64,000 nucleotides of DNA from Streptomyces sp. P3 (lineage in GTDB: Bacteria; Actinomycetota; Actinomycetes; Streptomycetales; Streptomycetaceae). Below the pieces are notes generated by a model, which was not told where the DNA came from, ran no database searches, and saw only the letters and a list, made by a program, of their open reading frames with translations. Shown in pieces: positions 47,013-56,274 of this stretch; within the stretch, counting starts at the first letter, position 1, and every line of letters begins with the position of its first letter. The stretch spans positions 4,154,001 to 4,218,000 of the forward strand of contig NZ_CP028369.1 of assembly GCF_003032475.1 (NCBI RefSeq), read 5' to 3'. The position numbers and the translations under genes were made by a program.

Positions 47013-47611
47013 CTCACGAAGGCCGCGTCGGAAGAATCGAGCGCACCACGAAGGAGACCTCGGTCCTCGTCGAGATCAACCTCGACGGTTCCGGCAAGGT
47101 CGACGTGTCGACCGGCGTCGGCTTCTACGACCACATGCTCGACCAGCTCGGACGCCACGGTCTGTTCGATCTCACCGTGAAGACCGACGGCGACCTGCAC
47201 ATCGACTCGCACCACACCATCGAGGACACCGCCCTCGCGCTGGGCGCCGCCTTCAGGCAGGCCCTCGGCGACAAGGTGGGGATCTACCGCTTCGGCAACT
47301 GCACGGTCCCGCTGGACGAGTCCCTCGCCCAGGTCACCGTCGACCTGTCCGGCCGCCCCTACCTCGTGCACACCGAGCCCGAGAACATGGCGCCGATGAT
47401 CGGCGAGTACGACACGACGATGACCCGGCACATCCTGGAGTCCTTCGTCGCCCAGGCGCAGATCGCGCTGCACGTGCACGTGCCCTACGGGCGCAACGCG
47501 CACCACATCGTGGAGTGCCAGTTCAAGGCGCTCGCCCGGGCCCTGCGCTACGCGTCCGAGCGCGACCCGCGCGCGGCCGGCATTCTCCCCTCCACGAAGG
47601 GCGCGCTGTAA
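47009..47611 (+). CDS. hisB: HisB, imidazoleglycerol-phosphate dehydratase
   Basis: Monofunctional dehydratase, 200 aa, without the N-terminal histidinol phosphatase found in E. coli HisB. Metal-site motifs [19 protein letters not shown] and [12 protein letters not shown] are intact. The histidinol-phosphate phosphatase must be encoded elsewhere. Confidence 0.97.
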   Translation: MTHEGRVGRIERTTKETSVLVEINLDGSGKVDVSTGVGFYDHMLDQLGRHGLFDLTVKTDGDLHIDSHHTIEDTALALGAAFRQALGDKVGIYRFGNCTVPLDESLAQVTVDLSGRPYLVHTEPENMAPMIGEYDTTMTRHILESFVAQAQIALHVHVPYGRNAHHIVECQFKALARALRYASERDPRAAGILPSTKGAL

Positions 47612-47615
47612 AGCC

Positions 47616-47780
47616 ATGACCGGACTGTCGACCGTCCTGATCGTCGTCGGCCTCTTCCTGGCCGGCGGCATCTACTCCTTCGTCAAGCAGCAGATGCCCA
47701 GGAGCCTGATCGTGCTGCTCTCCATAGGGGCCGCGATGTGCCTCGTCGCCGGTGTGATGCGGCTGGAGGTGTGGAATTGA
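47616..47780 (+). CDS. Small membrane protein within the his operon, 54 aa
   Basis: ATG 47616, four nt after the hisB stop, encodes 54 aa starting [20 protein letters not shown], with two hydrophobic segments (residues 4-22 and 30-46) separated by the basic loop VKQQMPRS and ending RLEVWN. The stop overlaps the hisH start. The tight coupling on both sides says it is a real gene. No His-pathway function for such a protein is known to me; small membrane proteins in this place recur in streptomycetes as I recall. Confidence 0.85.
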   Translation: MTGLSTVLIVVGLFLAGGIYSFVKQQMPRSLIVLLSIGAAMCLVAGVMRLEVWN

Positions 47781-48427
47781 GCTCCGCGAAGAGCGCGAAG
47801 AAGGTCGTGGTCTTCGACTACGGCTTCGGCAACGTCCGCTCCGCCGAGCGCGCCCTCGCGCGCACCGGGGCGGACGTCGAGATCACCCGTGACTTCGACA
47901 CCGCGATGAACGCCGACGGACTGCTGGTGCCGGGCGTCGGCGCCTTCGCCGCCTGCATGCGCGGCCTGAAGGAGGCCCGCGGCGACTGGATCATCGGCCG
48001 CCGGCTGTCCGGCGGACGGCCGGTCATGGGCATCTGCGTCGGCATGCAGATCCTGTTCGAGCGGGGCATCGAGCACGGCGTGGAGACCGAGGGCCTCGAC
48101 GAGTGGCCCGGCGCGGTCGAGCCGCTGCAGGCCGACGTGGTGCCGCACATGGGCTGGAACACCGTGGACGCCCCGGCCGACTCCCAGCTCTTCGCCGGCC
48201 TCGACGCGGACGCCCGCTTCTACTTCGTGCACTCCTACGCCGTGCACGACTGGTCCCTGGAAGTGCTCAACCCGGCGATGCGCGCCCCCAGGGTGACCTG
48301 GGCGACGCACGGCGAGCGGTTCGTGGCCGCCGTGGAGAACGGCGCCCTGTGGGCCACGCAGTTCCACCCCGAGAAGTCCGGCGACGCCGGAGCCCAGCTC
48401 CTCACCAACTGGATCGGAACACTGTGA
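47777..48427 (+). CDS. hisH: HisH, glutamine amidotransferase subunit of IGP synthase
   Basis: Class I glutaminase that feeds ammonia to HisF. The 216-aa product carries the nucleophile Cys in [12 protein letters not shown] near residue 80 and the His/Glu pair in TQFHPEKS near 195. I chose TTG 47777, which overlaps the previous stop and sits 7 nt after GGAGG; GTG 47771 would be only 1 nt from it. A TTG start is uncommon and could limit HisH level. Its partner hisF is three genes downstream. Confidence 0.92.
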   Translation: MSSAKSAKKVVVFDYGFGNVRSAERALARTGADVEITRDFDTAMNADGLLVPGVGAFAACMRGLKEARGDWIIGRRLSGGRPVMGICVGMQILFERGIEHGVETEGLDEWPGAVEPLQADVVPHMGWNTVDAPADSQLFAGLDADARFYFVHSYAVHDWSLEVLNPAMRAPRVTWATHGERFVAAVENGALWATQFHPEKSGDAGAQLLTNWIGTL

Positions 48428-49149
48428 GCAAGCTCGAACTCCTCCCCGCCGTCGACGTCCGCGACGGCCAGGCCGTCCGTCTCGTGCACGGCGAGTCCGG
48501 GACCGAGACCTCCTACGGCTCCCCGCTCGAGGCGGCCCTCGCCTGGCAGCGGTCGGGCGCCGAGTGGCTGCACCTGGTCGACCTGGACGCCGCGTTCGGC
48601 ACCGGCGACAACCGCGCGCTGATCGCCGAGGTCGCCAAGGCCATGGACATCAAGGTGGAGCTCTCCGGCGGCATCCGCGACGACGACACCCTCGCCGCCG
48701 CCCTCGCCACCGGCTGCACGCGCGTGAACCTGGGCACGGCCGCCCTGGAGACGCCCGAGTGGGTCGCCAAGGTCATCTCCGAGCACGGCGACAAGATCGC
48801 GGTCGGCCTGGACGTGCGCGGCACGACGCTGCGCGGCCGTGGCTGGACCCGCGACGGCGGCGACCTCTACGAGACGCTGGCCCGCCTCGACCAGGAGGGC
48901 TGCGCGCGGTACGTGGTCACCGACATCGCCAAGGACGGCACCCTGCAGGGCCCGAACCTGGAGCTGCTGAAGAGCGTCTGCGCGGTCACGGACCGGCCCG
49001 TCGTCGCCTCCGGCGGCGTGTCGTCCCTGGACGACCTGCGGGCCATCGCCGAGCTGGTCCCGCTCGGCGTCGAGGGTTCGATCGTCGGCAAGGCGCTGTA
49101 CGCGAAGGCGTTCACCCTGGAAGAGGCCCTGGAAGCGGTGGCCCGGTGA
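48424..49149 (+). CDS. priA: PriA, bifunctional HisA/TrpF isomerase
   Basis: TIM-barrel phosphoribosyl isomerase. In streptomycetes and mycobacteria it works in both histidine (HisA) and tryptophan (TrpF) synthesis. The 241-aa product has the catalytic Asp pair in [15 protein letters not shown] (residue 11 region) and [14 protein letters not shown], and phosphate loops such as [11 protein letters not shown]. No separate trpF is present among the trp genes of the window. Starts GTG inside the hisH stop. Confidence 0.96.
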   Translation: MSKLELLPAVDVRDGQAVRLVHGESGTETSYGSPLEAALAWQRSGAEWLHLVDLDAAFGTGDNRALIAEVAKAMDIKVELSGGIRDDDTLAAALATGCTRVNLGTAALETPEWVAKVISEHGDKIAVGLDVRGTTLRGRGWTRDGGDLYETLARLDQEGCARYVVTDIAKDGTLQGPNLELLKSVCAVTDRPVVASGGVSSLDDLRAIAELVPLGVEGSIVGKALYAKAFTLEEALEAVAR

Positions 49150-49559
49150 GCGAGGTGCGCCGGATCGGGTCCGGCGGACCCTGGGAGGAGGCCTTCGGCT
49201 ACTCCCGCGCGGTGCAGCTGCCGGGCGGGCTGGTGCTCGTCTCCGGCTGTACCTCCGTGGTGGACGGCGAGATCGCCGCCGGGGGGCCGTACGAGCAGAC
49301 GGTCAACGCCTTCAACGTCGCCTTCGCCGCACTGGAGAAGCTGGGGCTCGGCCGCGAGGACGTCGTGCGCACGCGCATGTACCTCACCCACGCGCGGGAC
49401 GTCGACGACATCGGGCGCGCCCACAAGGAGCTGTTCGACGCCGTCCGGCCCGCCGCCTCCATGATCATCGTGTCCGGCTTCGTGGACCCGAGCCTGGTCG
49501 TCGAGGTCGAGGTCGAGGCGTTCCGCCCCGGCGGCGACGAGGAGGTGTCCGCGCCATGA
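49146..49559 (+). CDS. Rid-family (YjgF/UK114) protein
   Basis: Small Rid-type enamine/imine deaminase, 137 aa, with GVLVSGCT-like start ([20 protein letters not shown]), and the conserved Arg in [19 protein letters not shown] near 75-90. Rid proteins quench reactive enamines made by PLP enzymes. It overlaps both priA and hisF, so it is made together with histidine enzymes. Confidence 0.9.
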   Translation: MSEVRRIGSGGPWEEAFGYSRAVQLPGGLVLVSGCTSVVDGEIAAGGPYEQTVNAFNVAFAALEKLGLGREDVVRTRMYLTHARDVDDIGRAHKELFDAVRPAASMIIVSGFVDPSLVVEVEVEAFRPGGDEEVSAP

Positions 49560-50311
49560 CGCTGGCCGTACGAGTCATCCCCTGCCTGGACGTGGACGCC
49601 GGCCGGGTGGTCAAGGGCGTCAACTTCCAGAACCTGCGCGACGCGGGCGACCCCGTCGAGATGGCCAAGGTGTACGACGCCGAGGGCGCCGACGAGCTGA
49701 CGTTCCTGGACATCACCGCATCCTCCGGCAACCGGGAGACGACGTACGACGTGGTGCGCCGCACCGCCGAGCAGGTGTTCATCCCGCTGACCGTGGGCGG
49801 CGGGGTACGCACCCCGGAGGACGTCGACAAGCTGCTGCGGGCCGGCGCCGACAAGGTGGGCGTCAACACGGCCGCGATCGCCCGCCCGGAGCTGATCCGG
49901 GAGATCGCCGAGCGGTTCGGTCGGCAGGTGCTGGTCCTGTCGGTGGACGCCCGGCGCACGGAGTCGGGCTCCTTCGAGGTGACGACCCACGGCGGCCGCC
50001 GTGGCACCGGCATCGACGCCGTCGAGTGGGCGCACCGGGCGGCGGAGCTGGGCGCGGGCGAGATCCTGCTGAACTCGATGGACGCGGACGGCACGAAGGA
50101 CGGCTACGACCTGGAGATGATCGCGGCGGTGCGGGGGCATGTGACGGTCCCGGTGATCGCCTCCGGCGGCGCCGGCCGGCTCACGCACTTCGCGCCGGCC
50201 GTCGAGGCGGGCGCGGACGCGGTGCTGGCGGCGTCGGTCTTCCACTTCGGCGACCTGCGGATCGGCGAGGTCAAGCAGACCCTGCGGGAGGCGGGCCACC
50301 CGGTGCGGTGA
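49556..50311 (+). CDS. hisF: HisF, cyclase subunit of IGP synthase
   Basis: TIM-barrel cyclase that closes the imidazole ring with ammonia from HisH. The 251-aa product has both catalytic Asp: [18 protein letters not shown] near residue 11 and [14 protein letters not shown] near 130. ATG overlaps the ridA stop. Last gene of the his operon; a terminator follows. Confidence 0.97.
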   Translation: MTLAVRVIPCLDVDAGRVVKGVNFQNLRDAGDPVEMAKVYDAEGADELTFLDITASSGNRETTYDVVRRTAEQVFIPLTVGGGVRTPEDVDKLLRAGADKVGVNTAAIARPELIREIAERFGRQVLVLSVDARRTESGSFEVTTHGGRRGTGIDAVEWAHRAAELGAGEILLNSMDADGTKDGYDLEMIAAVRGHVTVPVIASGGAGRLTHFAPAVEAGADAVLAASVFHFGDLRIGEVKQTLREAGHPVR

Positions 50312-50343
50312 CACCCGTTCACGCGCGGAGTTCCTGACGCGCG

Positions 50344-50376
50344 GCAAGCCCCGGTCGCCAGGCGGCCGGGGCTTGC
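50344..50376 (+). terminator. Terminator after hisF
   Basis: GCAAGCCCCGG (50344-50354) and CCGGGGCTTGC (50366-50376), perfect 11-bp stem with an 11-nt loop; no T-run. Confidence 0.75.
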
Positions 50377-50396
50377 TCGTGCCGAGAAAGGAAAGG

Positions 50397-50443
50397 AAAG
50401 TTGCACAAAATATATTGCGCAACTTTTCCTTCCTGTCTACGGT
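50397..50443 (+). promoter_or_regulatory. ArsR-type operator and promoter of the regulator-MFS pair
   Basis: Inverted repeat AAAGTTGCACAA (50397-50408), spacer AATATA, TTGCGCAACTTT (50415-50426), 11 of 12 pairs matching. TTGCGC (50415-50420) is also a -35, with a 17-nt spacer to the -10 TACGGT (50438-50443), which is 7 nt before ATG 50451. A dimer bound to the repeat would cover the -35. AT-rich, in contrast with its surroundings. Confidence 0.85.
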
Positions 50444-50450
50444 GAGGCGC

Positions 50451-51059
50451 ATGACAGGCAGGGAACGCAATCGCCGGATCACGGACCTGGGCACGCTGAA
50501 GGCGCTCGCCCACCCCCTCCGGATGCAGCTGTACCGCGGGCTGACCGTCGCCCGCGTCGCCACCGCCTCCCACCTCGCCGACCAGGTCGGCGAGGCCGTC
50601 TCGCTCGTCAGCTACCACCTGCGCAAGCTCGCCGAACACGGGCTCATCGAGGAGGCCGAGCCGCAGAGCGCGGACGGCCGCGAGCGCTGGTGGCGGCTCT
50701 CCTCCGACGGCGTGAGCATCCGGGACGAGGACTTCCGCGACGCCCCGGAGAAGGCGGCCGCGCACACCGCGGCCAGCCGGCTCTTCGCCGAGGACCGCAT
50801 GGACATGTACCGGCGCTGGCTCGACGAGCGGGCCCACTGGAGCCCCGAGTGGAACCGCAGCGCCGAGTCCTCCGAGTCCATCCTGCGTCTCACCGCGGAC
50901 GAACTGGCGGAGCTCAACGCCGAGATGCTCGCGCTCCTGCGCAGGTACGACGAGCGGGGCAGGGCTGCGGACGCCGCCGAGGCCGGTGAGGGCTCCGAGG
51001 CCTCCCGGGGCCGCGAGAACGTCTCGGTGCACACGTACTCGTTCCCGTTCCGTGTCTGA
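50451..51059 (+). CDS. ArsR-type HTH transcriptional regulator
   Basis: Helix-turn-helix repressor-like protein of the ArsR superfamily (HTH_20 type), 202 aa. The winged helix occupies residues 10-95 (LKALAHPLRMQLYRGLTVAR, VSLVSYHLRKLAEHGLIEEA); the C-terminal part is helical and polar. No metal-binding Cys cluster of classical ArsR is seen, so the effector is more likely an organic compound. Divided by 11-aa gap only from the exporter gene. It likely represses itself and the exporter by binding the inverted repeat upstream. Ends by overlapping a GTG of the MFS frame. Confidence 0.9.
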   Translation: MTGRERNRRITDLGTLKALAHPLRMQLYRGLTVARVATASHLADQVGEAVSLVSYHLRKLAEHGLIEEAEPQSADGRERWWRLSSDGVSIRDEDFRDAPEKAAAHTAASRLFAEDRMDMYRRWLDERAHWSPEWNRSAESSESILRLTADELAELNAEMLALLRRYDERGRAADAAEAGEGSEASRGRENVSVHTYSFPFRV

Positions 51060-51129
51060 TCCGGTGTCCGGACCCGCCTCCCGACCGACTCCGGGCCCCG
51101 TGCCGCGTCCGGCTCCGACGCGTGATGCC

Positions 51130-51177
51130 GTGTCCGATTCCGTGTCCGATTCCGTGCCCGATTCCGTGTCCGCTCCC
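51130..51177 (+). repeat. Four 12-bp tandem repeats before the MFS core
   Basis: GTGTCCGATTCC at 51130-51141 and 51142-51153, GTGCCCGATTCC at 51154-51165 and GTGTCCGCTCCC at 51166-51177. If translated from GTG 51052 they add DSVSDSVPDSV-like residues to the exporter's N-terminus. Confidence 0.9.
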
Positions 51178-51195
51178 CTGGGAGAGAAGCCGCCG

Positions 51196-52449
51196 GTGAC
51201 CACCGTCACGCACGAGACCGTCCAGCGCACCGCTCCCGGCCTCCCCGCCCACCGCGACCCCAACGTGCTGCGCTGGCTCACCGCCTACACCGCCTCCATG
51301 GTCGGCGACAGCGTCTACTACATCGCCCTGTCGTGGGCCGCCGTGCAGACCGGCACCGCCGCACAGGCCGGGCTGGTGATGACGGCGAGCGCCGTGCCGC
51401 GGGCCCTGCTGATGCTGGGCGGGGGAGTGATCGCCGACCGGCTGGGTCCGCGCCGGGTCGTCATCGGCAGCGACGCCGTGCGCTGCGCGGCCGTCCTCGC
51501 GGTGGCCGCGCTGCTGTACGCGACGACTCCCGGCCTGTGGCCGCTCGCCCTGCTCGCCCTGGTCTTCGGCGCCGTCGACGCCGTCTTCATGCCGGCCGTG
51601 GGCGCGCTTCCCGCGCGCGTGACCAGCCGCGGGCAGCTCGCGCGCGTCCAGGGCATGCGCGGCCTCGCCATCCGGTTCGCGAGCGTCGTCGGCGGACCGC
51701 TCGGCGGTCTCGGCGTGGCGGTCGGCGGCGCGGCCGCCGCGTTCTCCCTGGCCGGACTGCTGATAGCGGTCTCGGTGCCGCTGCTGTGCTCCGTGCGCGT
51801 CCGCGAGCTGCCCGCCGACGACAGGGCCGCCGCCGGCGGCACCGCCTGGAGCGACCTGCGGGCCGGACTGCGGTACGTGCGCCGCCACCGCGTCCTCGCC
51901 CCGCTGCTGCTGGCCATCGCCCTGGGTGACCTGGGCTTCGTCGGGCCCCTCAACGTCGGACTGACCCTGCTCGCCGACGAACGCGGCTGGGGCGCCGCCG
52001 GCATGGGCTGGGTGCTCTCCGGGTTCGGCGTCGGCGCGGGCGCCGCCTCCCTGCTGCTGACCCTGCGAGGACGGCTCCCGCACGCCGGACGGCTGGCCGG
52101 CTGGTCGATCCTGGCGGGCTCCGTGGCCATCGGCGCCCTCGCGTTCGCGCCCACCCTCGTCACCGCCGTCGGCACCGCCCTGCTGATCGGGCTGCTCGCC
52201 GGGCTCAGCGGCGCCGTGTGCGGAGCCCTGCTGCAGACCCAGGCCGCCCCCGCCTACCTGGGCCGCGTCACCGCCGTCTCCAGCCTGGTCAGCGTCGGCC
52301 TCACCCCGCTCAGCATGCCGGTGTCGGCCGCGGCCGTCGGAGCCTGGGGCACCGGCCCCGTCTTCGTCGTCAGCGCCGCGGTCTGCGGGCTCGGCGGCGT
52401 CGTGGCCCTGAGCGTGCCCGTCCTGCGCCGCGCCGAACTGCCGCGCTGA
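51196..52449 (+). CDS. MFS transporter (drug-exporter-like)
   Basis: Major facilitator superfamily permease with about twelve membrane segments, 417 aa from GTG 51196, of the macrolide/enterobactin-exporter-like group (WLTAYTASMVGDSVYYIALS at the start). GGGAGAGAAG lies about 10 nt upstream of this GTG. The frame is open from 50986 and an alternative GTG 51052 overlaps the regulator's stop; the extra residues would be a Ser/Pro/Asp repeat tail. It is co-transcribed with the ArsR-type regulator, which suggests inducible efflux. Substrate unknown. Confidence 0.9.
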   Translation: MTTVTHETVQRTAPGLPAHRDPNVLRWLTAYTASMVGDSVYYIALSWAAVQTGTAAQAGLVMTASAVPRALLMLGGGVIADRLGPRRVVIGSDAVRCAAVLAVAALLYATTPGLWPLALLALVFGAVDAVFMPAVGALPARVTSRGQLARVQGMRGLAIRFASVVGGPLGGLGVAVGGAAAAFSLAGLLIAVSVPLLCSVRVRELPADDRAAAGGTAWSDLRAGLRYVRRHRVLAPLLLAIALGDLGFVGPLNVGLTLLADERGWGAAGMGWVLSGFGVGAGAASLLLTLRGRLPHAGRLAGWSILAGSVAIGALAFAPTLVTAVGTALLIGLLAGLSGAVCGALLQTQAAPAYLGRVTAVSSLVSVGLTPLSMPVSAAAVGAWGTGPVFVVSAAVCGLGGVVALSVPVLRRAELPR

Positions 52450-52459
52450 CCCCATCCCC

Positions 52460-52483
52460 GGGGGGCCGGGGCGCCGGCCCCCC
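52460..52483. terminator. Bidirectional terminator after the MFS gene
   Basis: GGGGGGCCGG (52460-52469), loop GGCG, CCGGCCCCCC (52474-52483). Confidence 0.85.
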
Positions 52484-52497
52484 GGCCCGCGCGCCGC

Positions 52498-53133
52498 TCA
52501 GATGCCGAGCTGCTTGCCGCCGTGCAGCCGGTCGATCGCTTCCTTCTCGCCGTCCAGCTCCACCACGGCGGCGCTCTGCCGGCCGTACAGGAACAGCAGC
52601 AGCTCCGACGGCTCACCCGTCGCCGTCACGACCGGCGTGCCCCGGTTGGCGACCGCCGTACGGCCGTCCGGGCGGCGCAGGACCAGGCCCGTCGGGGTAC
52701 CGCGGCCCATCAGGCGCGCGGTGCGCTCCAGACGCGACCACAGCGCGTCCTGGAAGACCGGGTCGAGCTCGCGCGAGGACCAGTCGGGCGTGGCCCGGCG
52801 GACGTCCTCCGTGTGCACGTAGAACTCGATGGTGTTCGACGCCTCGTCGAGCTGCTTGAGCTGGAACGGGGAGAACCGCGGCGGACCCGTGCGGATCAGC
52901 TGGATCAACTCCTCGTACGGCTTGGCGGCGAACTCCTCCATCACCCGGTCCAGGCGCGACGCCAGCTGCTTGATCAGAATGCCCCCGGCGGCGTCCGGAC
53001 GACGCTCGCGCACCACCACGTGCGCGGCCAGGTCACGGGTCTGCCAGCCCTCGCAGAGCGTGGGCGCCTCAGGGCCCGCGGTCTCCAAGAGGTCGGCCAG
53101 CAGCAGCCGTTCACGCTTCGCGAAAGTGGACAT
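52498..53133 (-). CDS. TIGR03085-family protein (DinB/MDMPI-like)
   Basis: A 211-aa actinobacterial protein with the DinB-like maleylpyruvate isomerase N-terminal fold ([20 protein letters not shown], then [18 protein letters not shown]), whose His would be a metal ligand in related mycothiol-dependent enzymes. Substrate unknown; mycothiol use is inference. ATG 53133 has TAGGCT 6 nt upstream and no ribosome site. It is divergent from hisI. Confidence 0.88.
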   Translation of the reverse strand: MSTFAKRERLLLADLLETAGPEAPTLCEGWQTRDLAAHVVVRERRPDAAGGILIKQLASRLDRVMEEFAAKPYEELIQLIRTGPPRFSPFQLKQLDEASNTIEFYVHTEDVRRATPDWSSRELDPVFQDALWSRLERTARLMGRGTPTGLVLRRPDGRTAVANRGTPVVTATGEPSELLLFLYGRQSAAVVELDGEKEAIDRLHGGKQLGI

Positions 53134-53139
53134 GCGGCC

Positions 53140-53145
53140 AGCCTA
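53140..53145 (-). promoter_or_regulatory. -10-like element, TIGR03085 gene
   Basis: Minus-strand TAGGCT 6 nt before ATG 53133. Confidence 0.5.
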
Positions 53146-53203
53146 CGACCCCGCGCACGGTCCGCCCAGTGGACATGGCACGGTCACTGTCCGTGGCGCG
53201 CGG

Positions 53204-53209
53204 CACAAT
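53204..53209 (+). promoter_or_regulatory. -10-like element, hisI
   Basis: CACAAT 7 nt before ATG 53217. Both promoters of this divergent pair fit in 83 nt. Confidence 0.45.
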
Positions 53210-53216
53210 GGCGGGC

Positions 53217-53618
53217 ATGACCAGCACGCCCACGCCCAGCAGCCTGGACCCCGCCATCGCCGCGCGTCTCAAGCGCAGCCCCGACGGGCTCGTCCCCGCC
53301 ATCGCCCAGCAGTACGACACCGGTGAGGTGCTCATGCTCGGCTGGATGGACGACGAGGCGCTGCACCGCACGCTCACCACCGGCCGCTGCACCTACTGGT
53401 CGCGCAGCCGCCGCGAGTACTGGGTCAAGGGCGACACCTCCGGCCACGTCCAGCAGGTCAGGTCCGTCGCCCTCGACTGCGACGCCGACACCGTGCTCGT
53501 CCAGGTCGACCAGACCGGCGCCGCCTGCCACACCGGCGCCCGCACCTGCTTCGAGGCCGACGTCCTCCTGAAGGACCCCGCGGGCGCCGATTCCGGCGTC
53601 ACGGGCTCGGATCAGTAA
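53217..53618 (+). CDS. hisI: HisI, phosphoribosyl-AMP cyclohydrolase
   Basis: Zinc enzyme opening the purine ring of phosphoribosyl-AMP in histidine synthesis. The 133-aa product is monofunctional (no HisE fusion). The typical motifs [49 protein letters not shown] and CHTGARTCF include the zinc Cys. ATG 53217 is chosen over 53169, which would add 16 unlikely residues. It stands apart from the his operon, directly before trpE. Confidence 0.96.
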   Translation: MTSTPTPSSLDPAIAARLKRSPDGLVPAIAQQYDTGEVLMLGWMDDEALHRTLTTGRCTYWSRSRREYWVKGDTSGHVQQVRSVALDCDADTVLVQVDQTGAACHTGARTCFEADVLLKDPAGADSGVTGSDQ

Positions 53619-53621
53619 GGT
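53616..53621 (+). promoter_or_regulatory. -10-like element of trpE inside the hisI stop codon
   Basis: TAAGGT overlaps the hisI stop TAA and is 8 nt before ATG 53630; no ribosome site and no leader peptide, so a trpL-type attenuator is absent here. Confidence 0.5.
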
Positions 53622-53629
53622 CAGCCGCC

Positions 53630-55117
53630 ATGGACCTCGAGACGTTCCGCAAGCTGGCCACCGACCGTCGGGTCATCCCGGTCACCCGCAAGCTCCTCGC
53701 CGACGGCGACACCCCGGTCGCGCTCTACCGCAAGCTCGCCGCCGAGCGCCCCGGCACCTTCCTGCTGGAGTCCGCGGAGAACGGCCGCTCCTGGTCCCGG
53801 TACTCCTTCGTCGGCGTCCGCAGCGCCGCCACGCTCACCGCACGCGACGGCCAGGCCCACTGGCTCGGCACCCCGCCCGTCGGCGTCCCCGCCGAGGGCG
53901 ACCCGCTCGCCGCGCTGCGCGCCACCGTGGAGACCCTGCACACCCCCCACCAGGAGGGCCTGCCGCCCTTCACCGGCGGCATGGTCGGCTACCTCGGCTA
54001 CGACATCGTGCGCCGCCTGGAGAAGATCGGCCCCGGCGAGCGCGACGACCTGAAGCTGCCCGAGCTGACGATGCTGCTCACCAGCGACCTCGCCGTCATG
54101 GACCACTGGGAGGGCTCCGTCCTGCTGATCGCCAACGCGATCAACCACAACGACCTCGACACCGGCGTCGACGAGGCCCACGCCGACGCGGTCGCCCGGC
54201 TGGACGCCATGGAGGCCGACCTCTCCCGCGCGGTCGCCCAGCCCCCGGCCGTCCTGCCGCCCTCCGAACTGCCCGAGTACACCGCCCTGTGGGGCGGCCC
54301 CGACTTCCGGGAGGCCGTCGAGGACGTCAAGGAGCGCATCCGCGCGGGCGAGGCCTTCCAGGTCGTCCCCTCCCAGCGCTTCGAGACGGCGTGCACCGCG
54401 AGCGCGCTGGACGTCTACCGGGTCCTGCGGGCCACCAACCCCTCCCCGTACATGTACCTGTTCCGCTTCGACGGCTTCGACGTGGTGGGCTCCTCCCCGG
54501 AGGCCCTGGTCAAGGTCGAGGACGGACGGGCCATGGTCCACCCCATCGCCGGCACCCGGCACCGGGGCGCCACCCCGCAGGAGGACCAGGCCCTCGCCGA
54601 CGAGCTGCTCGCCGACCCCAAGGAGCGCGCCGAGCACCTCATGCTCGTCGACCTCGGCCGCAACGACCTGGGGCGGGTCTGCGAGCCCGGCTCGGTCGAG
54701 GTCGTCGACTTCATGTCCGTCGAGCGGTACTCGCACGTGATGCACATCGTCTCCACCGTCACCGGACAGGTCGCCGCCGGCCGCACCGCCTTCGACGTCC
54801 TCACCGCGTGCTTCCCGGCCGGCACCCTCTCCGGCGCCCCCAAGCCGCGTGCCATGCAGATCATCGACGAGCTGGAGCCGTCCCGACGCGGCCTGTACGG
54901 CGGCTGCGTGGGCTACCTGGACTTCGCGGGGGACTCCGACACGGCCATCGCCATCCGCACCGCCCTCCTGCGCGAAGGCGCCGCCTACGTCCAGGCCGGC
55001 GCGGGCATCGTCGCCGACTCCGACCCGGCCGCCGAGGACCAGGAGTGCCGCAACAAGGCCGCGGCCGTCCTGCGTGCCGTCCACACCGCCAACCGGCTGG
55101 GCGGCCGGAGCGCCTGA
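53630..55117 (+). CDS. trpE: TrpE, anthranilate synthase component I
   Basis: Chorismate-using subunit of anthranilate synthase, 495 aa, not fused to TrpG. It has the feedback-site region [16 protein letters not shown] near residue 45 and the catalytic C-terminal motifs [32 protein letters not shown] and [14 protein letters not shown]. TrpG and TrpD are not in the window. It follows hisI by 11 nt. Confidence 0.96.
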   Translation: MDLETFRKLATDRRVIPVTRKLLADGDTPVALYRKLAAERPGTFLLESAENGRSWSRYSFVGVRSAATLTARDGQAHWLGTPPVGVPAEGDPLAALRATVETLHTPHQEGLPPFTGGMVGYLGYDIVRRLEKIGPGERDDLKLPELTMLLTSDLAVMDHWEGSVLLIANAINHNDLDTGVDEAHADAVARLDAMEADLSRAVAQPPAVLPPSELPEYTALWGGPDFREAVEDVKERIRAGEAFQVVPSQRFETACTASALDVYRVLRATNPSPYMYLFRFDGFDVVGSSPEALVKVEDGRAMVHPIAGTRHRGATPQEDQALADELLADPKERAEHLMLVDLGRNDLGRVCEPGSVEVVDFMSVERYSHVMHIVSTVTGQVAAGRTAFDVLTACFPAGTLSGAPKPRAMQIIDELEPSRRGLYGGCVGYLDFAGDSDTAIAIRTALLREGAAYVQAGAGIVADSDPAAEDQECRNKAAAVLRAVHTANRLGGRSA

Positions 55118-55199
55118 GAAGGCCGGTGAGCCAAGCGCCCGCCGCCCGATAGGACGCGTCTCACTGAACCCCGGGTGACGTATCGCCCGGGGTTCAGGC

Positions 55200-55205
55200 G
55201 ATAGT
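55200..55205 (+). promoter_or_regulatory. -10-like element, TIGR02234 gene
   Basis: GATAGT 7 nt before GTG 55213; no ribosome site. Confidence 0.5.
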
Positions 55206-55212
55206 GGGGTAC

Positions 55213-55851
55213 GTGACTGCTGCTCCTGACCCCCGTTCCGAGACCGATTCCGCCCGGTCGGGCCGCCGGAGCCTCGCCCTCGCCCTGTTGTGCGGCGCGC
55301 TGGGCGCGGCCGTGGCCCTGCTGTCCACCCGACAGCGCTGGTCGGAGGGCACGGCCACGGTGGCCGGCGGCGCCTTCCCGCTGACCGCCAGGGGCAGCGA
55401 CGTGACGGGCGTGCCCGCGGCGCTCGCCATAGTGGGCCTGGCCGCTCTCGTCGCCGTCTTCGCCGTCCGCCGGACCGGCCGCCTCGCCGTCTCCGCGCTC
55501 CTCGCGCTGTCCGGCGCCGGGATCACGGCCACCGCCCTGATCGGCGCGAGCGACGGCTCCGCGCTCGACGAGCAGGCCGCGAAGGCGTCCGGTGACACCT
55601 CGGCCACCGTCGCCTCGTTCACCCACACCGCCTGGCCCTACGCGGCGGCCGCGGGCGGCGCCCTGATCCTTGTCGCCGGCCTGCTCGCCCTGCGCTACGG
55701 CCGCCGGTGGCCCGCCATGTCGGGCCGCTACGAACGCGACGGCACCCCCCGCCCGCGGCGCGCCGCGAGGCCCGCCGACCCCGACCGGCCCGAGGAGATG
55801 TGGAAGGCCCTGGACCGGGGCGAGGACCCGACCGGCGCCGGCCCCGCCTGA
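55213..55851 (+). CDS. Trp-region conserved membrane protein (TIGR02234)
   Basis: Actinobacterial tryptophan-associated membrane protein, 212 aa with four hydrophobic segments (about residues 20-38, 72-92, 98-118 and 142-163) and a basic C-terminal tail. Conserved next to trp genes in actinobacteria, role unknown. GTG 55213 (VTAAPDPRSE) is chosen because of the -10 at exactly 7 nt; the frame is open from 55204. Confidence 0.85.
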   Translation: MTAAPDPRSETDSARSGRRSLALALLCGALGAAVALLSTRQRWSEGTATVAGGAFPLTARGSDVTGVPAALAIVGLAALVAVFAVRRTGRLAVSALLALSGAGITATALIGASDGSALDEQAAKASGDTSATVASFTHTAWPYAAAAGGALILVAGLLALRYGRRWPAMSGRYERDGTPRPRRAARPADPDRPEEMWKALDRGEDPTGAGPA

Positions 55852-56007
55852 CAGGCCCTGGCACAGGCCGCCGTCCCGAGCCACCGATGTGGCGCATCAG
55901 ACGCGACCCGGATCCCACCCCCGCGTCCGCCACGCGTGCGCGTACGGGACAATGGACGACGAGCGTCCGGCTCGGACGGACACAGAGACAGCAATGAGGA
56001 GCAAGTC

Positions 56008-56274
56008 ATGGCGGGCAGCAGCCACGGACACACCCCGGCCGCCTGGACCGGTGTCACCATCGCCATCATCGGCTTCACCGTCGCGGGCGCGTTCATGGTG
56101 ATGGCCGAGCCGCTCGGCTTCTGGGCCGGCATGGCGATCGTGGCGCTGTCCGGATTCGTCGGTCTCGCCATGCGGGCGGCGGGCCTGGGCCGGCCGAAGG
56201 CCGCGGTCCAGCCGGTGCACCAGGCCCCGGCCTCCTCCACGGCCACCCGCGAGCCGGCCGGCGCCGAGGGCTGA
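56008..56274 (+). CDS. HGxxPAAW-motif small membrane protein
   Basis: An 88-aa protein of the actinobacterial HGxxPAAW family: HGHTPAAW near residue 7, then two membrane segments (about 15-35 and 38-58) and a polar tail. ATG 56008 follows GAGGAG. It recurs with trpE, the TIGR02234 protein and trpC in streptomycetes, but no function is known. Confidence 0.88.
   Translation: MAGSSHGHTPAAWTGVTIAIIGFTVAGAFMVMAEPLGFWAGMAIVALSGFVGLAMRAAGLGRPKAAVQPVHQAPASSTATREPAGAEG

Noticed and set aside
50397..50426. Terminator of hisF
   Set aside because: AT-rich and overlapping a -35; the GC-rich repeat at 50344-50376 is the better terminator.
53619..53629. trp leader peptide/attenuator before trpE
   Set aside because: Only 11 nt separate hisI and trpE; no Trp codons or alternative hairpins.
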